From: Cellulophaga sp. BC115SP
Lineage (GTDB): Bacteria; Bacteroidota; Bacteroidia; Cytophagales; Spirosomataceae
Direction: 5' to 3'
Assembly: GCF_009905545.1 (NCBI RefSeq)
Contig: NZ_JAAALB010000009.1
Span: forward strand, 141,579 to 205,578
Length of the DNA stretch: 64,000 nucleotides
Every line of letters starts with the position of its first letter. Within the stretch, counting starts at the first letter, position 1. A program made the position numbers and the translations under genes. A model generated the notes under the pieces. It was given only the letters and a program-made list of their open reading frames with translations. It made no database searches and was not told the origin of the DNA. Positions 1 to 8,812 of the stretch are shown here, piece after piece.

Positions 1-1
1 T

Positions 2-643
2 ATCGATTTGGCTGGTTTTCCGAAGGACGTGTACTATATGTATCAAAGCGAGTGGACTCAAAAGCCTGTGCTTCATCTTTTGCCTCATTGGAATTGGAAG
101 GCTGGACAAACCGTAGAAGTATGGGCGTATTACAACCAAGCAGATGAGGTTGAGTTATTTGTAAATAATAAATCTCAAGGAATCCGTAAAAAAGGGAAAG
201 ATGAGTTTCATGTTTCATGGAAAGTACCTTTTGAAGAAGGCGTACTGAAAATTATTTCTAGAAAAGCGGGTAAGGAAGTTCTTAGTAAAGAAGTATTTAC
301 AGCAGGAAAAGCACAAAGAATTCGTTTGATAACTGACCGAAAAGCTATTTCAGCAGACGGTTTGGACTTATCTTTTGTAACCGTAGAAATCACTGATGAA
401 AAAGGAAATATCGTACCAGATGCCAATCATTTAGTACAATTTTCTGTAGAAGGAAAAGGCAATTTGGTAGGCGTAGACAATGGTTATCAAGCAAGTCTTG
501 AGTCGTTCAAAGCTCCTTATCGCAGTGCGTACCATGGCAAATGTTTGGCTATACTTCAAGCTACTAAGGAAGTAGGCAAAATCAAATTGAAAGCCAGTGC
601 AGAAGGTTTGGAGTCTTCTGAAATTGAGATTGTTACCAAATAA
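2..643 (+). CDS. Glycoside hydrolase family 2 enzyme, C-terminal fragment
   Basis: The reading frame is open from the first complete codon, so the gene begins before the window and only about 213 C-terminal residues are visible. The segment with HWNWKAGQTVEVWAYYN and VELFVNNKSQG is typical of the beta-sandwich (DUF4982-type) that follows the catalytic barrel in Bacteroidota GH2 beta-galactosidase-like enzymes. A second immunoglobulin-like domain follows (VTVEITDEKGNIVPDA, then VGVDNGYQAS). The catalytic domain lies outside the window, so substrate specificity (galactoside, glucuronide or arabinoside) cannot be judged. The gene lies 95 bases upstream of a GH106 gene on the same strand, which fits a role in stripping pectin side chains in the periplasm or at the surface. 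Confidence 0.85.
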   Translation: MDLAGFPKDVYYMYQSEWTQKPVLHLLPHWNWKAGQTVEVWAYYNQADEVELFVNNKSQGIRKKGKDEFHVSWKVPFEEGVLKIISRKAGKEVLSKEVFTAGKAQRIRLITDRKAISADGLDLSFVTVEITDEKGNIVPDANHLVQFSVEGKGNLVGVDNGYQASLESFKAPYRSAYHGKCLAILQATKEVGKIKLKASAEGLESSEIEIVTK

Positions 644-738
644 AATGCTTTAGGCAATAAGTCGTAGGCATTAGGCTTAAAGCGGGTAAAACGAATTCAA
701 TTTTGCCCACTAACTTTTAGATTATCATCAAAAAATAT

Positions 739-3700
739 ATGTTTAAAAGGCTTATTCTGATAGTATTAGGTTTTGTTTTTTTCAAAACTACGGCACAAAG
801 CTCTTATCAAGTCATTCCTTCACAAAATGCCAAACCATGGGTATTTTGGTATTGGATGCAAGGTGGCGTTTCGAAAGCTGGTATAACTGCCGATCTTGAA
901 GCGATGAAGGAGGTTGGTATTGGCGGAGCCTATCTCATGCCCATCAAAGGTCCTGCGAATCCACCTGTATATACACCTGCGGTACAACAGCTCACGCCTG
1001 AATGGTGGGAAATGGTTCGTTTTTCGATGTCCGAAGCCAAGCGATTAGGCTTGCAAATGGGTATGCACGTTAGCGATGGATTTGCTTTGGCAGGTGGTCC
1101 ATGGATTCGTCCTGAGCAATCTATGCAAAAAGTGGTATCTGCCTCTGTGCATGTATCAGGGGGAAAAACGATTCAACAAAAATTGCCATTACCTCCTACC
1201 AAAGAAAACTATTATGAAGATATTGCTGTGTTGGCGTATCCACGTTTGGCAGAAGATACACTTTCTACATTATCTGTTAAGCCCTCAATAACAAGTAGTT
1301 TGCCTAATATTTCTGGACAGCAATTAATTAAAGTTGGCAATAAAGAGAGTTTTAAAACAGATACAAAAGCGTGGTTTCAATATGCCTTTGACAAGCCTTT
1401 CACTTGTCGCTCTATCTATATTCGAACAGGTGGTAATACTTATCAGGCGCATCGTTTGGCTGTTGAGGTAAGCAATGATGGGATTAATTTTAGAAAAGTT
1501 ACCCAATTAGAGCCCCCTCGACATGGTTGGCAAGATACCGACTCGGATGTAACACATGCGATACCCACTACCACAGCAAAATATTTTCGTTTTGTTTATG
1601 ATAAAAATGGCTCAGAACCTGGCGCTGAGGACTTGGATGCTGCCAAATGGAAACCTTCTTTGAAATTATTGGAACTTCAACTTTTTGCAAAACCTCAAAT
1701 TCATCAATACGAAAGTAAAACAGGTGAAATTTGGAGAATGAGTAAACAAAGTTCTTCTGAACAGTTGGCAGATAATCTGTGTGTTCCGAGTAATAAGATT
1801 ATTGATATCAGTCGCTTTGTTGACAAGGAAGGGAATCTCACATGGAAGGCACCTAAAGGTCTTTGGGCGATTGTAAGAATTGGACATACTTCTACGGGAC
1901 ATACCAATGCAACTGCTGGGGCGGGAAAGGGACTTGAATGTGATAAATTTAGTGAAGAAGCCGTAAAAATTCAGTTTGATAACTGGTTTGGAGAAGCTCA
2001 AAAGCAAATTGGACCAGTGTTGAGCAAGGAGGTTTTACGATATTTCCACGTAGATAGTTGGGAATGCGGGAGTCAAAATTGGTCAAAGAATTTTGCTCAA
2101 GAATTCTCAAAGCGTCGTGGCTATTCTTTAATGCCTTATTTGTTGGTTTATACTGGAACTCCCGTACAAAGTCGTCGTATATCCGAGCAAGTTTTATTTG
2201 ACATTCGTCAAACGATTGTGGATTTGGTTTTGGAAAAATTCTATGGAACCTTACGTAAAATCACTGCCGAAAAAGGCTTGATTTTCACCGCAGAAAGTAT
2301 TGCACCAACCATGATGAGCGACGGACTGGCACATTACAAGTTGGTAGATATTCCGATGGGCGAATTTTGGCTCAATAGCCCTACTCACGATAAGCCCAAC
2401 GATATGTTGGATGCTATTTCAGCAGCCCATATTTACGGAAAAAACATCATTCAGGCAGAGGGTTTTACGACAGTTCGTATGGCTTGGAATGAACACCCTG
2501 CCATGTTGAAAACGCTACAGGATAGAAATTATGCGCTAGGAATCAACAAATTAGTGTATCATGTCTTTTCTCATAATCCATGGATTGACAAACAGCCAGG
2601 GATGACTTTAGATGGTGTTGGCTTGTATTTTCAACGAAATCAAACCTGGTGGAAGCCCGCAAAAGCTTGGGTAGATTATGCCACTCGTTGTCAGGAATTA
2701 TTGCAACAAGGTAAACCCGTAGCAGATATAGCCGTATTTACTGGTGATGATTTACCAAGACGCTCAGTATTACCAGATAGATTAGTGGGTACTTTGACTG
2801 GCTTATTCGGTTCGGAAAAAGTCACTCAAGAACAAAAACGTCTTGCCAATGAGGGTCAACCTATGCGTCAGATGCCTGCGGGAGTGGGTAATTCTGCTAA
2901 CATGGCCGATGCCGATCAGTGGGTCAATCCATTGCGAGGGTATGCTTACGACTCATTTAGCCCTGATGCTTTAAAAACTGCAAAGGTAGTCGACAGGAAA
3001 GTGAGTTTCTCTGATGGGAATAGCTATGCTTTATTGGTATTGCCAAGAGCGTTAAAATTGAGTCCAAATACGAATGCTACTTCAGAGGCTACTTTACAAA
3101 AATTGCTTCAATTGATTCAAGCAGGCGCAAATGTAGTAATCAGCGAAAGACCAGCAGTGAGTTTGAGTAAAAGTAATTCTCCCAATTTACCTTCATTAAT
3201 CGAACAGATTTGGGGAGGTAGCTTTCAAGAAAATGATGGTTTTCAGGTAAAAAAATTAGGAAAAGGGAAAATCATTCTTTCGCCCATAATTCCAGAGGAT
3301 TTGCAAGGATTAGGTATTAAACGAGATGTAGAAGTAGTGGAATCTTCAGGGAAATATGCGACAGATATTGCTTGGATACATCGCAAAGAGGTTGATAAAG
3401 AAATCTATTTCATTGCCAATCAGCACAATAAAGCACGAACGCTGACTTATCACTTGCGTATGGAAATGCCATTTGTTCAAAGCTATAATCCTGTGACAGA
3501 TACTTGGAATACTTTAGAAGCGAAAAAGCAAAATGGAATTAGCACCTTGACTTTTACGTTACCTGCCAATGGTTCTATTTTTGTGATTGGTAGCAAAGAA
3601 TCGTTGACAACAACAAAACCTGTTGGAGATGTACAAAAAATACAAAGTCTTGAAGGTTCGTGGCAGGTAAATTTTGAAAAAGAAAAAGGAGGCCCGAGTA

Positions 3701-4116
3701 CGACTCAGCTATTTAATACGTTGACAGATTGGAGTGTAAATGGCGATTCACTTATTAAATATTACTCAGGGACAGCCACTTATACCAAAAGCTTTGACTG
3801 GAATGGAAACAATTCCGCCACCTATTGGTTAGATTTAGGTGAGGTAGCTAACATTGCTTCTGTAAAACTCAACGGAAAAGATTGTGGAGTCGCTTGGACA
3901 GCACCATTTAGAGTTGATATATCGAAGGCATTGGTGAAGGGGAAAAATACAGTTGAAATTGAGGTAAGCAATACGTGGCATAACCGACTGATTGGCGATA
4001 ATCGTTTACCACAAAATCAACGTGTAACTTTTACCACAGCGCCATTCAGATTAGAGGGTAGACCTTTAGAAAAAGCTGGACTTCTAGGTCCTGTTGTAAT
4101 TCTTTCAGAGAAATAA
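739..4116 (+). CDS. GH106 family alpha-L-rhamnosidase, secreted
   Basis: The 1125-residue protein begins with a signal peptide (residues 1-19, ending TTAQ). The N-terminal PWVFWYWMQGGVSKAG and GIGGAYLMPI segments are characteristic of family GH106, which hydrolyses terminal alpha-L-rhamnose. Conserved acidic segments FHVDSWECGSQNW, FTAESIAPTM and IIQAEGFTT lie in the central barrel and probably supply the catalytic glutamates. A C-terminal jelly-roll (VKLNGKDCGVAWTAPFRVDI, about residues 1040-1120) is usual for the family, and the length of about 1100 residues matches full-length members. The ATG at 739 directly precedes a good signal peptide. Its place behind the GH2 gene and beside a pectin locus points to rhamnogalacturonan side chains. 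The family call is firm; the exact linkage is inferred. Confidence 0.92.
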   Translation: MFKRLILIVLGFVFFKTTAQSSYQVIPSQNAKPWVFWYWMQGGVSKAGITADLEAMKEVGIGGAYLMPIKGPANPPVYTPAVQQLTPEWWEMVRFSMSEAKRLGLQMGMHVSDGFALAGGPWIRPEQSMQKVVSASVHVSGGKTIQQKLPLPPTKENYYEDIAVLAYPRLAEDTLSTLSVKPSITSSLPNISGQQLIKVGNKESFKTDTKAWFQYAFDKPFTCRSIYIRTGGNTYQAHRLAVEVSNDGINFRKVTQLEPPRHGWQDTDSDVTHAIPTTTAKYFRFVYDKNGSEPGAEDLDAAKWKPSLKLLELQLFAKPQIHQYESKTGEIWRMSKQSSSEQLADNLCVPSNKIIDISRFVDKEGNLTWKAPKGLWAIVRIGHTSTGHTNATAGAGKGLECDKFSEEAVKIQFDNWFGEAQKQIGPVLSKEVLRYFHVDSWECGSQNWSKNFAQEFSKRRGYSLMPYLLVYTGTPVQSRRISEQVLFDIRQTIVDLVLEKFYGTLRKITAEKGLIFTAESIAPTMMSDGLAHYKLVDIPMGEFWLNSPTHDKPNDMLDAISAAHIYGKNIIQAEGFTTVRMAWNEHPAMLKTLQDRNYALGINKLVYHVFSHNPWIDKQPGMTLDGVGLYFQRNQTWWKPAKAWVDYATRCQELLQQGKPVADIAVFTGDDLPRRSVLPDRLVGTLTGLFGSEKVTQEQKRLANEGQPMRQMPAGVGNSANMADADQWVNPLRGYAYDSFSPDALKTAKVVDRKVSFSDGNSYALLVLPRALKLSPNTNATSEATLQKLLQLIQAGANVVISERPAVSLSKSNSPNLPSLIEQIWGGSFQENDGFQVKKLGKGKIILSPIIPEDLQGLGIKRDVEVVESSGKYATDIAWIHRKEVDKEIYFIANQHNKARTLTYHLRMEMPFVQSYNPVTDTWNTLEAKKQNGISTLTFTLPANGSIFVIGSKESLTTTKPVGDVQKIQSLEGSWQVNFEKEKGGPSTTQLFNTLTDWSVNGDSLIKYYSGTATYTKSFDWNGNNSATYWLDLGEVANIASVKLNGKDCGVAWTAPFRVDISKALVKGKNTVEIEVSNTWHNRLIGDNRLPQNQRVTFTTAPFRLEGRPLEKAGLLGPVVILSEK

Positions 4117-4169
4117 AAAGAGATTCAAATAGACAAAAAATTCATTAAATTAATTTGGGGATAGTTAGA

Positions 4170-4196
4170 TTTAGGCGTTGCATTGCAACGCCTAAA
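4170..4196. terminator. Hairpin between convergent genes, probable bidirectional terminator
   Basis: Two perfect 13-base arms (4170-4182 and 4184-4196) with a single-base loop lie between the ends of the GH106 gene and the leftward esterase gene, and a T-rich stretch follows on the plus strand. The position between convergent stop codons supports a bidirectional terminator. Confidence 0.7.
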
Positions 4197-4206
4197 ATTT
4201 TGCTAT

Positions 4207-4839
4207 CTAGTTGATGGGGAAATACTTTTCCAACCATATTTTAGCTAGTTCAACATCATTGTATGTCAAATTATGGCTAGTTGGCAAAGCATGATGTTCC
4301 ACTTCAAACCCTTGTTCTTTTAAGATTTCCAAATAAGTTGTGGTATCCTTGGGCGGAACAGTTGGGTCGTTTTTTCCATTCGAGAAAAATACTGGGACTT
4401 GCTGTGCTTTTTCGTTTAACTCTGGTGCTTGAAAAGGCAACATAGGTCTAAACAAGATAGCTCCAGCCAAAAAGTTTGGATATTTTAGGAGTGTTGCTCC
4501 TGCAATATTGGCACCATTTGAATAGCCTAAAGCGACAATTTTGGCATTTTCTAAATGGTTTTCTTGTAAGACTTTTTCTATAAACACCTTCATTTCATCA
4601 GTACGAAAAGCCAAATCTTTTTCATCAAAAACGCCCATTCTGATTCTTCTGAAAAAACGGGGCATACCACCTTCATTTACATTTCCTCTTAAACTTAATA
4701 AATGAAAATCTTTGGTTATATCCTTTGCCAAAGGTATTAAATCTTGTTCGTCGCCACCCGTTCCGTGCAAGAGGACAAGCACGGGAGCATTAGGTTTTTT
4801 TGACAACTCAAGAATATATTTTAAGGGTTGAAAGTCCAT
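4207..4839 (-). CDS. Alpha/beta hydrolase, carboxylesterase (MhqD-like)
   Basis: This is a 210-residue cytosolic hydrolase of the phospholipase/carboxylesterase (YtpA/MhqD) type without a signal peptide. Visible motifs are the oxyanion loop LLHGTGGDEQD (residues 23-33), the nucleophile elbow GYSNGA with Ser107, the acid in NGKNDPT (Asp158) and the histidine in TSHNL (His189), so the catalytic triad is complete. It lies just downstream of and codirectional with an MhqO-like ring-cleaving dioxygenase, 80 bases apart. In Bacillus the mhqNOD genes pair exactly these two enzymes in resistance to methylhydroquinone and other quinones. A similar quinone-detoxification role is inferred here from synteny; a general esterase role is the alternative. 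Confidence 0.85.
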   Translation of the reverse strand: MDFQPLKYILELSKKPNAPVLVLLHGTGGDEQDLIPLAKDITKDFHLLSLRGNVNEGGMPRFFRRIRMGVFDEKDLAFRTDEMKVFIEKVLQENHLENAKIVALGYSNGANIAGATLLKYPNFLAGAILFRPMLPFQAPELNEKAQQVPVFFSNGKNDPTVPPKDTTTYLEILKEQGFEVEHHALPTSHNLTYNDVELAKIWLEKYFPIN

Positions 4840-4919
4840 GATAAATCGTGTTTAAATGTTAGAATAAACTATGGGCTCTTCTGCGAAACCCTTTGCTCAA
4901 AAGCCCATAGTCCAAATCC

Positions 4920-5855
4920 TTACGCTAATACTGGCAAGGCTTTTTCGATACGTTCACGTTGAGCTTCATATCTTGAAGGCAACATCAAATGCTGTCCTAA
5001 TTCTGATTCATCCTCATCGATGTCAAAACCTGGGTTATCAGTTGCTATTTCGAATAAAACACCTCCTGGTTCTCTGAAATACAAAGAGTGGAAATATTGG
5101 CGATCTATTTGCTCGGTGATATTCAAGCTTAAGGCTACGATTTTTTCACGCATTTTCATTAAATCAGTATCGTTACTTACTCTGAAAGCTACGTGGTGAA
5201 TGATACCGCCAGCCACTATACCTCTCGATTCGTTTGGTAATTCAACTAAGTCAACTTTAGAAGTCAAGCCATCTTTTGTCATGGTGTAACGAGTACGATT
5301 ACCTTCTTTTTTCTCCAATTCATAACCAAAAACATCTGTCAAAATAGAAGCGGTTGGGGCTATGTTGTTGAGTGTAAGCGTCACAGCATAAATGCTATTA
5401 AGCGCATATTCAGGTTTTACACCATACACTTCTGGCAAAGTATCCTGAGGAGTATCTGTTTCAATCAATTCTATTTTCAAACCATCTGGGTCAAGAAAAG
5501 CGATATATCTTTCACCAAATTTCAAAGTAGGTTTGCTGTAAAAGACATTGTTGTCGTCCAATCTTTTTACCCAAAAATCTAAGCTTCCTTTTGGTACAGA
5601 ATAGCTTACTTCTGTCGCCATACCTGCTCCTTTAAGACCTCTTTTTACTCGATCTCCCCAAGGGAAGAATGTCAATACTGAGCCTAAATCTGCATTTGCA
5701 TTGGCAAAGTAAAAATGATAAGTATGAGGGTCATCGAAGTTGACAGTCTTTTTGATAAGACGTAATCCTAATACTTCTGTATAAAAATGAAGATTGCGTT
5801 TTGCATCACCCGCGATAGCTGTTACATGGTGCATGCCTTTGATGTATGATTCCAT
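4920..5855 (-). CDS. VOC-family ring-cleaving dioxygenase (MhqO-like)
   Basis: The 311-residue protein has two vicinal-oxygen-chelate modules. The first starts at GMHHVTAIAGDAKRN (residues 7-21) and the second centres on the GIIHHVAFRV segment, closing with the GGVLFEIATD metal-ligand glutamate. The TVNFDDPHTYHFYFAN segment is typical of the MhqO/LinE-like family, Fe(II)- or Mn(II)-dependent enzymes that open (hydro)quinone rings. There is no signal peptide, so it acts in the cytoplasm. It is transcribed leftward with the MhqD-like hydrolase, and a Crp-type regulator gene lies upstream on the same strand. The pair looks like an aromatic-electrophile defence cassette inserted in a pectin locus. 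The family assignment is strong; the substrate is not known. Confidence 0.9.
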   Translation of the reverse strand: MESYIKGMHHVTAIAGDAKRNLHFYTEVLGLRLIKKTVNFDDPHTYHFYFANANADLGSVLTFFPWGDRVKRGLKGAGMATEVSYSVPKGSLDFWVKRLDDNNVFYSKPTLKFGERYIAFLDPDGLKIELIETDTPQDTLPEVYGVKPEYALNSIYAVTLTLNNIAPTASILTDVFGYELEKKEGNRTRYTMTKDGLTSKVDLVELPNESRGIVAGGIIHHVAFRVSNDTDLMKMREKIVALSLNITEQIDRQYFHSLYFREPGGVLFEIATDNPGFDIDEDESELGQHLMLPSRYEAQRERIEKALPVLA

Positions 5856-6010
5856 AATGAATAAGTCGTTTAGTAATTGTTGTTGTTTGATGAGTCAAAA
5901 TTACTAGCTTATTCAGGGCTGTGCATTGATGTATGATAAGTAATGATAGGAGAGGGGTCAGGGTTGAGGGATTAGTGAAAGTTTAAGTATAAAATATAGT
6001 TATGAGTTAA

Positions 6011-6105
6011 GACTGTACGAAGAAGGCTTTCTATTTTGTTCAAAAGTATTCTTACTGATTAGTATTTTTTGATGTAGTGGCAACCGCAAGGGTTGCCACT
6101 ACATC
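6011..6105. repeat. Dispersed intergenic repeat with perfect 15-bp hairpin
   Basis: A leader beginning GACTGTACGAAG at 6011 leads into a perfect inverted repeat, arms 6071-6085 and 6091-6105 around the loop GCAAG. A diverged copy with the same leader and a similar hairpin lies at about 40160-40330, so this is a repeat family as well as a possible terminator after the leftward Crp-type gene. Confidence 0.75.
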
Positions 6106-6139
6106 AATTTTATTTTTAAATCTTCAAATCACCAAATTT

Positions 6140-6724
6140 TCAAATTCCCTTAGTTGCCAATACTTTTCGGACACGGCTGAGGGACTCGGGCGTGATGCCA
6201 AGATAAGATGCTATCATCGTTTGTGGAATACGGTGAACGAGATTAGGATACATTTTGATAAAATCCAAATAGCGAGTTTCGGCTTGTGCTGCTAGTAGTA
6301 GATTGATGCGCTTTTGCATAAATCTGATGGAATTATGTAAAATCTTAGTTTGCCAAGGAGCAAACTCTGGAATCAAAATGGCAGCTTTATCATAGAATTT
6401 TCGAGAAATCTGTACCAAGTCTGTGTCTTCTAAGGTTTCTACATAGAATAGGGAAGGTTCACAAAAGTAAAAGCTATTTTTATCGTTGACCCACCAATGT
6501 TCTGGCGCAAAAAATATCGCGTGCTCTTTGCCCTGATGGTCGATGGTATAAGCACGAATCAAGCCATTACAGACAAAAAAAGTAGAATCATCAATGGTAT
6601 CTTGCTCTATGAGAATCGTATTTTTCTTAACGTGTTTGATAGTCAATTCTGAAGAAAGCTGGTCGAATTGTTCATCGGTAGTGGGAATATACTTTTGTAA
6701 GTATTCTTTAAATATATCTTTCAT
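6140..6724 (-). CDS. Crp/Fnr-family transcriptional regulator
   Basis: This 194-residue protein has an N-terminal cyclic-nucleotide-binding-like beta-roll (about residues 25-115, with the KNTILIEQDTIDDSTFFV start) and a C-terminal helix-turn-helix (about 165-190, IPQTMIASYLGITPESLSRVRK). No iron-sulfur cysteine cluster is visible, and the canonical cAMP-contacting RxS pocket is not obvious, as in most Bacteroidota Crp relatives. It lies upstream of the dioxygenase/hydrolase pair on the same strand, separated by about 280 bases that include a repeat hairpin, so it may be a separate unit that controls the pair. The effector is unknown. Confidence 0.88.
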   Translation of the reverse strand: MKDIFKEYLQKYIPTTDEQFDQLSSELTIKHVKKNTILIEQDTIDDSTFFVCNGLIRAYTIDHQGKEHAIFFAPEHWWVNDKNSFYFCEPSLFYVETLEDTDLVQISRKFYDKAAILIPEFAPWQTKILHNSIRFMQKRINLLLAAQAETRYLDFIKMYPNLVHRIPQTMIASYLGITPESLSRVRKVLATKGI

Positions 6725-6806
6725 AAAAGTTTTGGATCAATATGGCTTGAAGAGATAAGTTAAGTAATACACAAAAATACATCTTAATGACTTTTGAAAT
6801 AAAAAA

Positions 6807-6824
6807 AGGCGGATAAATCCGCCT
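6807..6824 (-). terminator. Rho-independent terminator downstream of the esterase operon
   Basis: Eight-base perfect arms (6807-6814 and 6817-6824) around a two-base loop are flanked on the plus strand by a run of A. Read on the minus strand this is a hairpin followed by a T-run, placed just after the leftward hydrolase gene ending at 6867. Confidence 0.75.
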
Positions 6825-6866
6825 AAAAACGCATAAAAGAATTTTGTAGCTTACTTAAATTAAGAA

Positions 6867-7787
6867 TTATCGAACTAGAATTCCTATTTCAGAAAGCCAT
6901 TTCTCACAAATCTCTGTCCATATTTCTGCCGAACCAGGGTTATTTCTTAGTGCAATAGCGTGCGCGCCTTGTGGAAAAATATGTAACGCGCTACTTACTT
7001 TGTTTTCTAAAAGAGACTGATACAGCATCAAGCTATTATGTGCATCAACGGCGTTGTCATTAAAAGCACAAACAATGAAAGCCGGACAAGCTTTTGGCGT
7101 TACCTGATGCTGAATTGAGTATTGTTTTACTAATTCCTGAGAGGGATTTTCGCCTAAAAGGTTTTTTCTACTGCCTTTATGAGCATATTTGTCCAAATCC
7201 ACGACGGGTGAAACCAAAATCATAAAGTCGGGATGTGCTGAAAATTTGTCGAGCGAATCGCCAACCGAAGCAATATCTTTTGTAGTTACTCCTGCCAAAC
7301 TAGCCAAATGTCCGCCTGCCGAAGAGCCCTGAATACCTACTTTATCGGGTTTGATTCCCCATTTGCTAGCGTTTCTACGAATATATTTGAGGGCTCGCTG
7401 GGCATCTTGCAAAGGACCAATCTCTCGGTTGATTAAATCAGGACTATTAGGTAAGCGGTAATTGAGCACAAAAGCCGAAACTCCCATGGTATTAAACCAT
7501 TTCGCCAACTGAAACCCTGAGATAACATAAGCCAAACGCTCATATCCACCGCCGGGACAAATCACGACAGCGGCGCCTTTATTTTCTTGATTTGATGGAA
7601 AAAAGGCATACATCCCTGGAGTACCAACACGATATACCCGTTCATTAGCGATGCTGTCTTTGATACTTAAGCCTTTGGAATTGGGCATTTTACCTTTTTC
7701 CCATAAAGGAATAAACTCTTGAGCTAATAACGTTTGGCTCGATGCCCAACAGAGAAATGAACATAGTAACGCTTTTAAGATTTTCAT
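6867..7787 (-). CDS. Secreted alpha/beta hydrolase, putative carbohydrate esterase
   Basis: The 306-residue protein has a signal peptide (about residues 1-22, ending LLAQ). The oxyanion region ICPGGGYERLA (residues 76-86) and nucleophile elbow GSSAGGH (Ser156), followed by an acid in AFNDNAVDAH and a histidine in PQGAHAIAL (about His276), match the BD-FAE/acetyl-xylan-esterase-like branch of the alpha/beta hydrolases. These enzymes often remove acetyl or feruloyl groups from plant polysaccharides. It is the last gene of a leftward series with a second esterase, GH105, GH43 and CE8, which suggests deacetylation of pectin in the periplasm. The substrate is inferred from context; a general secreted esterase remains possible. 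Confidence 0.85.
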   Translation of the reverse strand: MKILKALLCSFLCWASSQTLLAQEFIPLWEKGKMPNSKGLSIKDSIANERVYRVGTPGMYAFFPSNQENKGAAVVICPGGGYERLAYVISGFQLAKWFNTMGVSAFVLNYRLPNSPDLINREIGPLQDAQRALKYIRRNASKWGIKPDKVGIQGSSAGGHLASLAGVTTKDIASVGDSLDKFSAHPDFMILVSPVVDLDKYAHKGSRKNLLGENPSQELVKQYSIQHQVTPKACPAFIVCAFNDNAVDAHNSLMLYQSLLENKVSSALHIFPQGAHAIALRNNPGSAEIWTEICEKWLSEIGILVR

Positions 7788-7807
7788 CAGAACAAAAATT
7801 AGAAATG

Positions 7808-8785
7808 TTAAAGTACTTTTTTCAAGAAATCAGCCATATATTGAGCTGACTCGTCGGCCCAAGGATGAAATAGCCAAAATGGATGTACCTTCACATTGAA
7901 CTGATGAACTTCTTGGTAAATACCCCACTCCTTATATTGACCAATTAGTTCATCTTGTCCTGCATGAAAACGAGAATAGCCACTATTCAAGAACAGCATC
8001 GGAACAGACTTTTCGGTAATCCAGTATGCAGGTGATGCCTCTTTCCAAACTAAAGGTTTTTCTGAAAATACACCGCCCAGCCAAGCTGCGTCTGGAGAAT
8101 CACTTTTGCGCTCAAGATTGAGGGACGATGGCGCCAAAAAATTAATTACACCATCAATATCTACGATTGCCTGAAGCTTGGTGGATATGCCCAAATGATT
8201 TCCCATTGTACCTTCAAATTGAGGTACACCACCTGTTAATCCTACCAATGATGCCAAATGTCCACCAGCCGAACAACCTGAAATCGCCATCTTGGTAGTG
8301 TCGATATCAAATTCTTGCGCATGAGCTTTTACCCAACGAATAGCGGCTTTGATATTGTGGACAGCCGCAGGGTAAGGTGCTTCGAGCGATAATTGGTATT
8401 CAACAGGAATGGTCACAAATCCTTTATTGGCAATTAATTGTGCCAAAGGAACTTGCATGGATTTTTCTCCAGAACGCCATCCCCCACCATGAATCATCAA
8501 TAGCGCAGGGTATTTTCCTTTCTTTTTGGGTCTAAAAATATCCAGATGTAAATCTCTTGGACCAAAAGGAGTTTGTGGTAAATGTGCATAAATCAAGTCC
8601 CTTGCCTCAGTCACATTTGCTGGTGTCTGATCGGGTACTGGAATTGCATAGGGGTAATCTCTCTTGATTTGGCTATGCACTTTCCTGATATTATAAGTAG
8701 TATCTCTTGGAATTGGCTTGTATTGTGCTATTGATATTTTACCAGAAAATGACAATAGAAATATGAGTAATAATTTGATTTTCAT
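7808..8785 (-). CDS. Secreted alpha/beta hydrolase, putative carbohydrate esterase
   Basis: The preferred start is the ATG at 8785, which gives a clean signal peptide (MKIKLLLIFLLSFSG, ending SIAQ); a TTG seven codons upstream would add a charged tail. The 325-residue protein carries MIHGGGWRSGEKS (oxyanion hole) and ISGCSAGGHLASL (nucleophile serine), both typical of lipase/esterase proteins of the BD-FAE family. An acid and a histidine near the C-terminus (HPFWLFHPW region) would complete the triad. The next gene downstream encodes another esterase of the same superfamily, only 20 bases away, and the two are distinct in sequence. A pectin acetylesterase or similar accessory role is likely but not proven. 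Confidence 0.85.
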   Translation of the reverse strand: MKIKLLLIFLLSFSGKISIAQYKPIPRDTTYNIRKVHSQIKRDYPYAIPVPDQTPANVTEARDLIYAHLPQTPFGPRDLHLDIFRPKKKGKYPALLMIHGGGWRSGEKSMQVPLAQLIANKGFVTIPVEYQLSLEAPYPAAVHNIKAAIRWVKAHAQEFDIDTTKMAISGCSAGGHLASLVGLTGGVPQFEGTMGNHLGISTKLQAIVDIDGVINFLAPSSLNLERKSDSPDAAWLGGVFSEKPLVWKEASPAYWITEKSVPMLFLNSGYSRFHAGQDELIGQYKEWGIYQEVHQFNVKVHPFWLFHPWADESAQYMADFLKKVL

Positions 8786-8812
8786 TTCATTATGTTTTAT
8801 AGTCAATTCGTA

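Noticed and set aside
1666..2007. Leftward open frame inside the GH106 gene
   Set aside because: It lies wholly antisense to a well-supported enzyme and has no independent signal.
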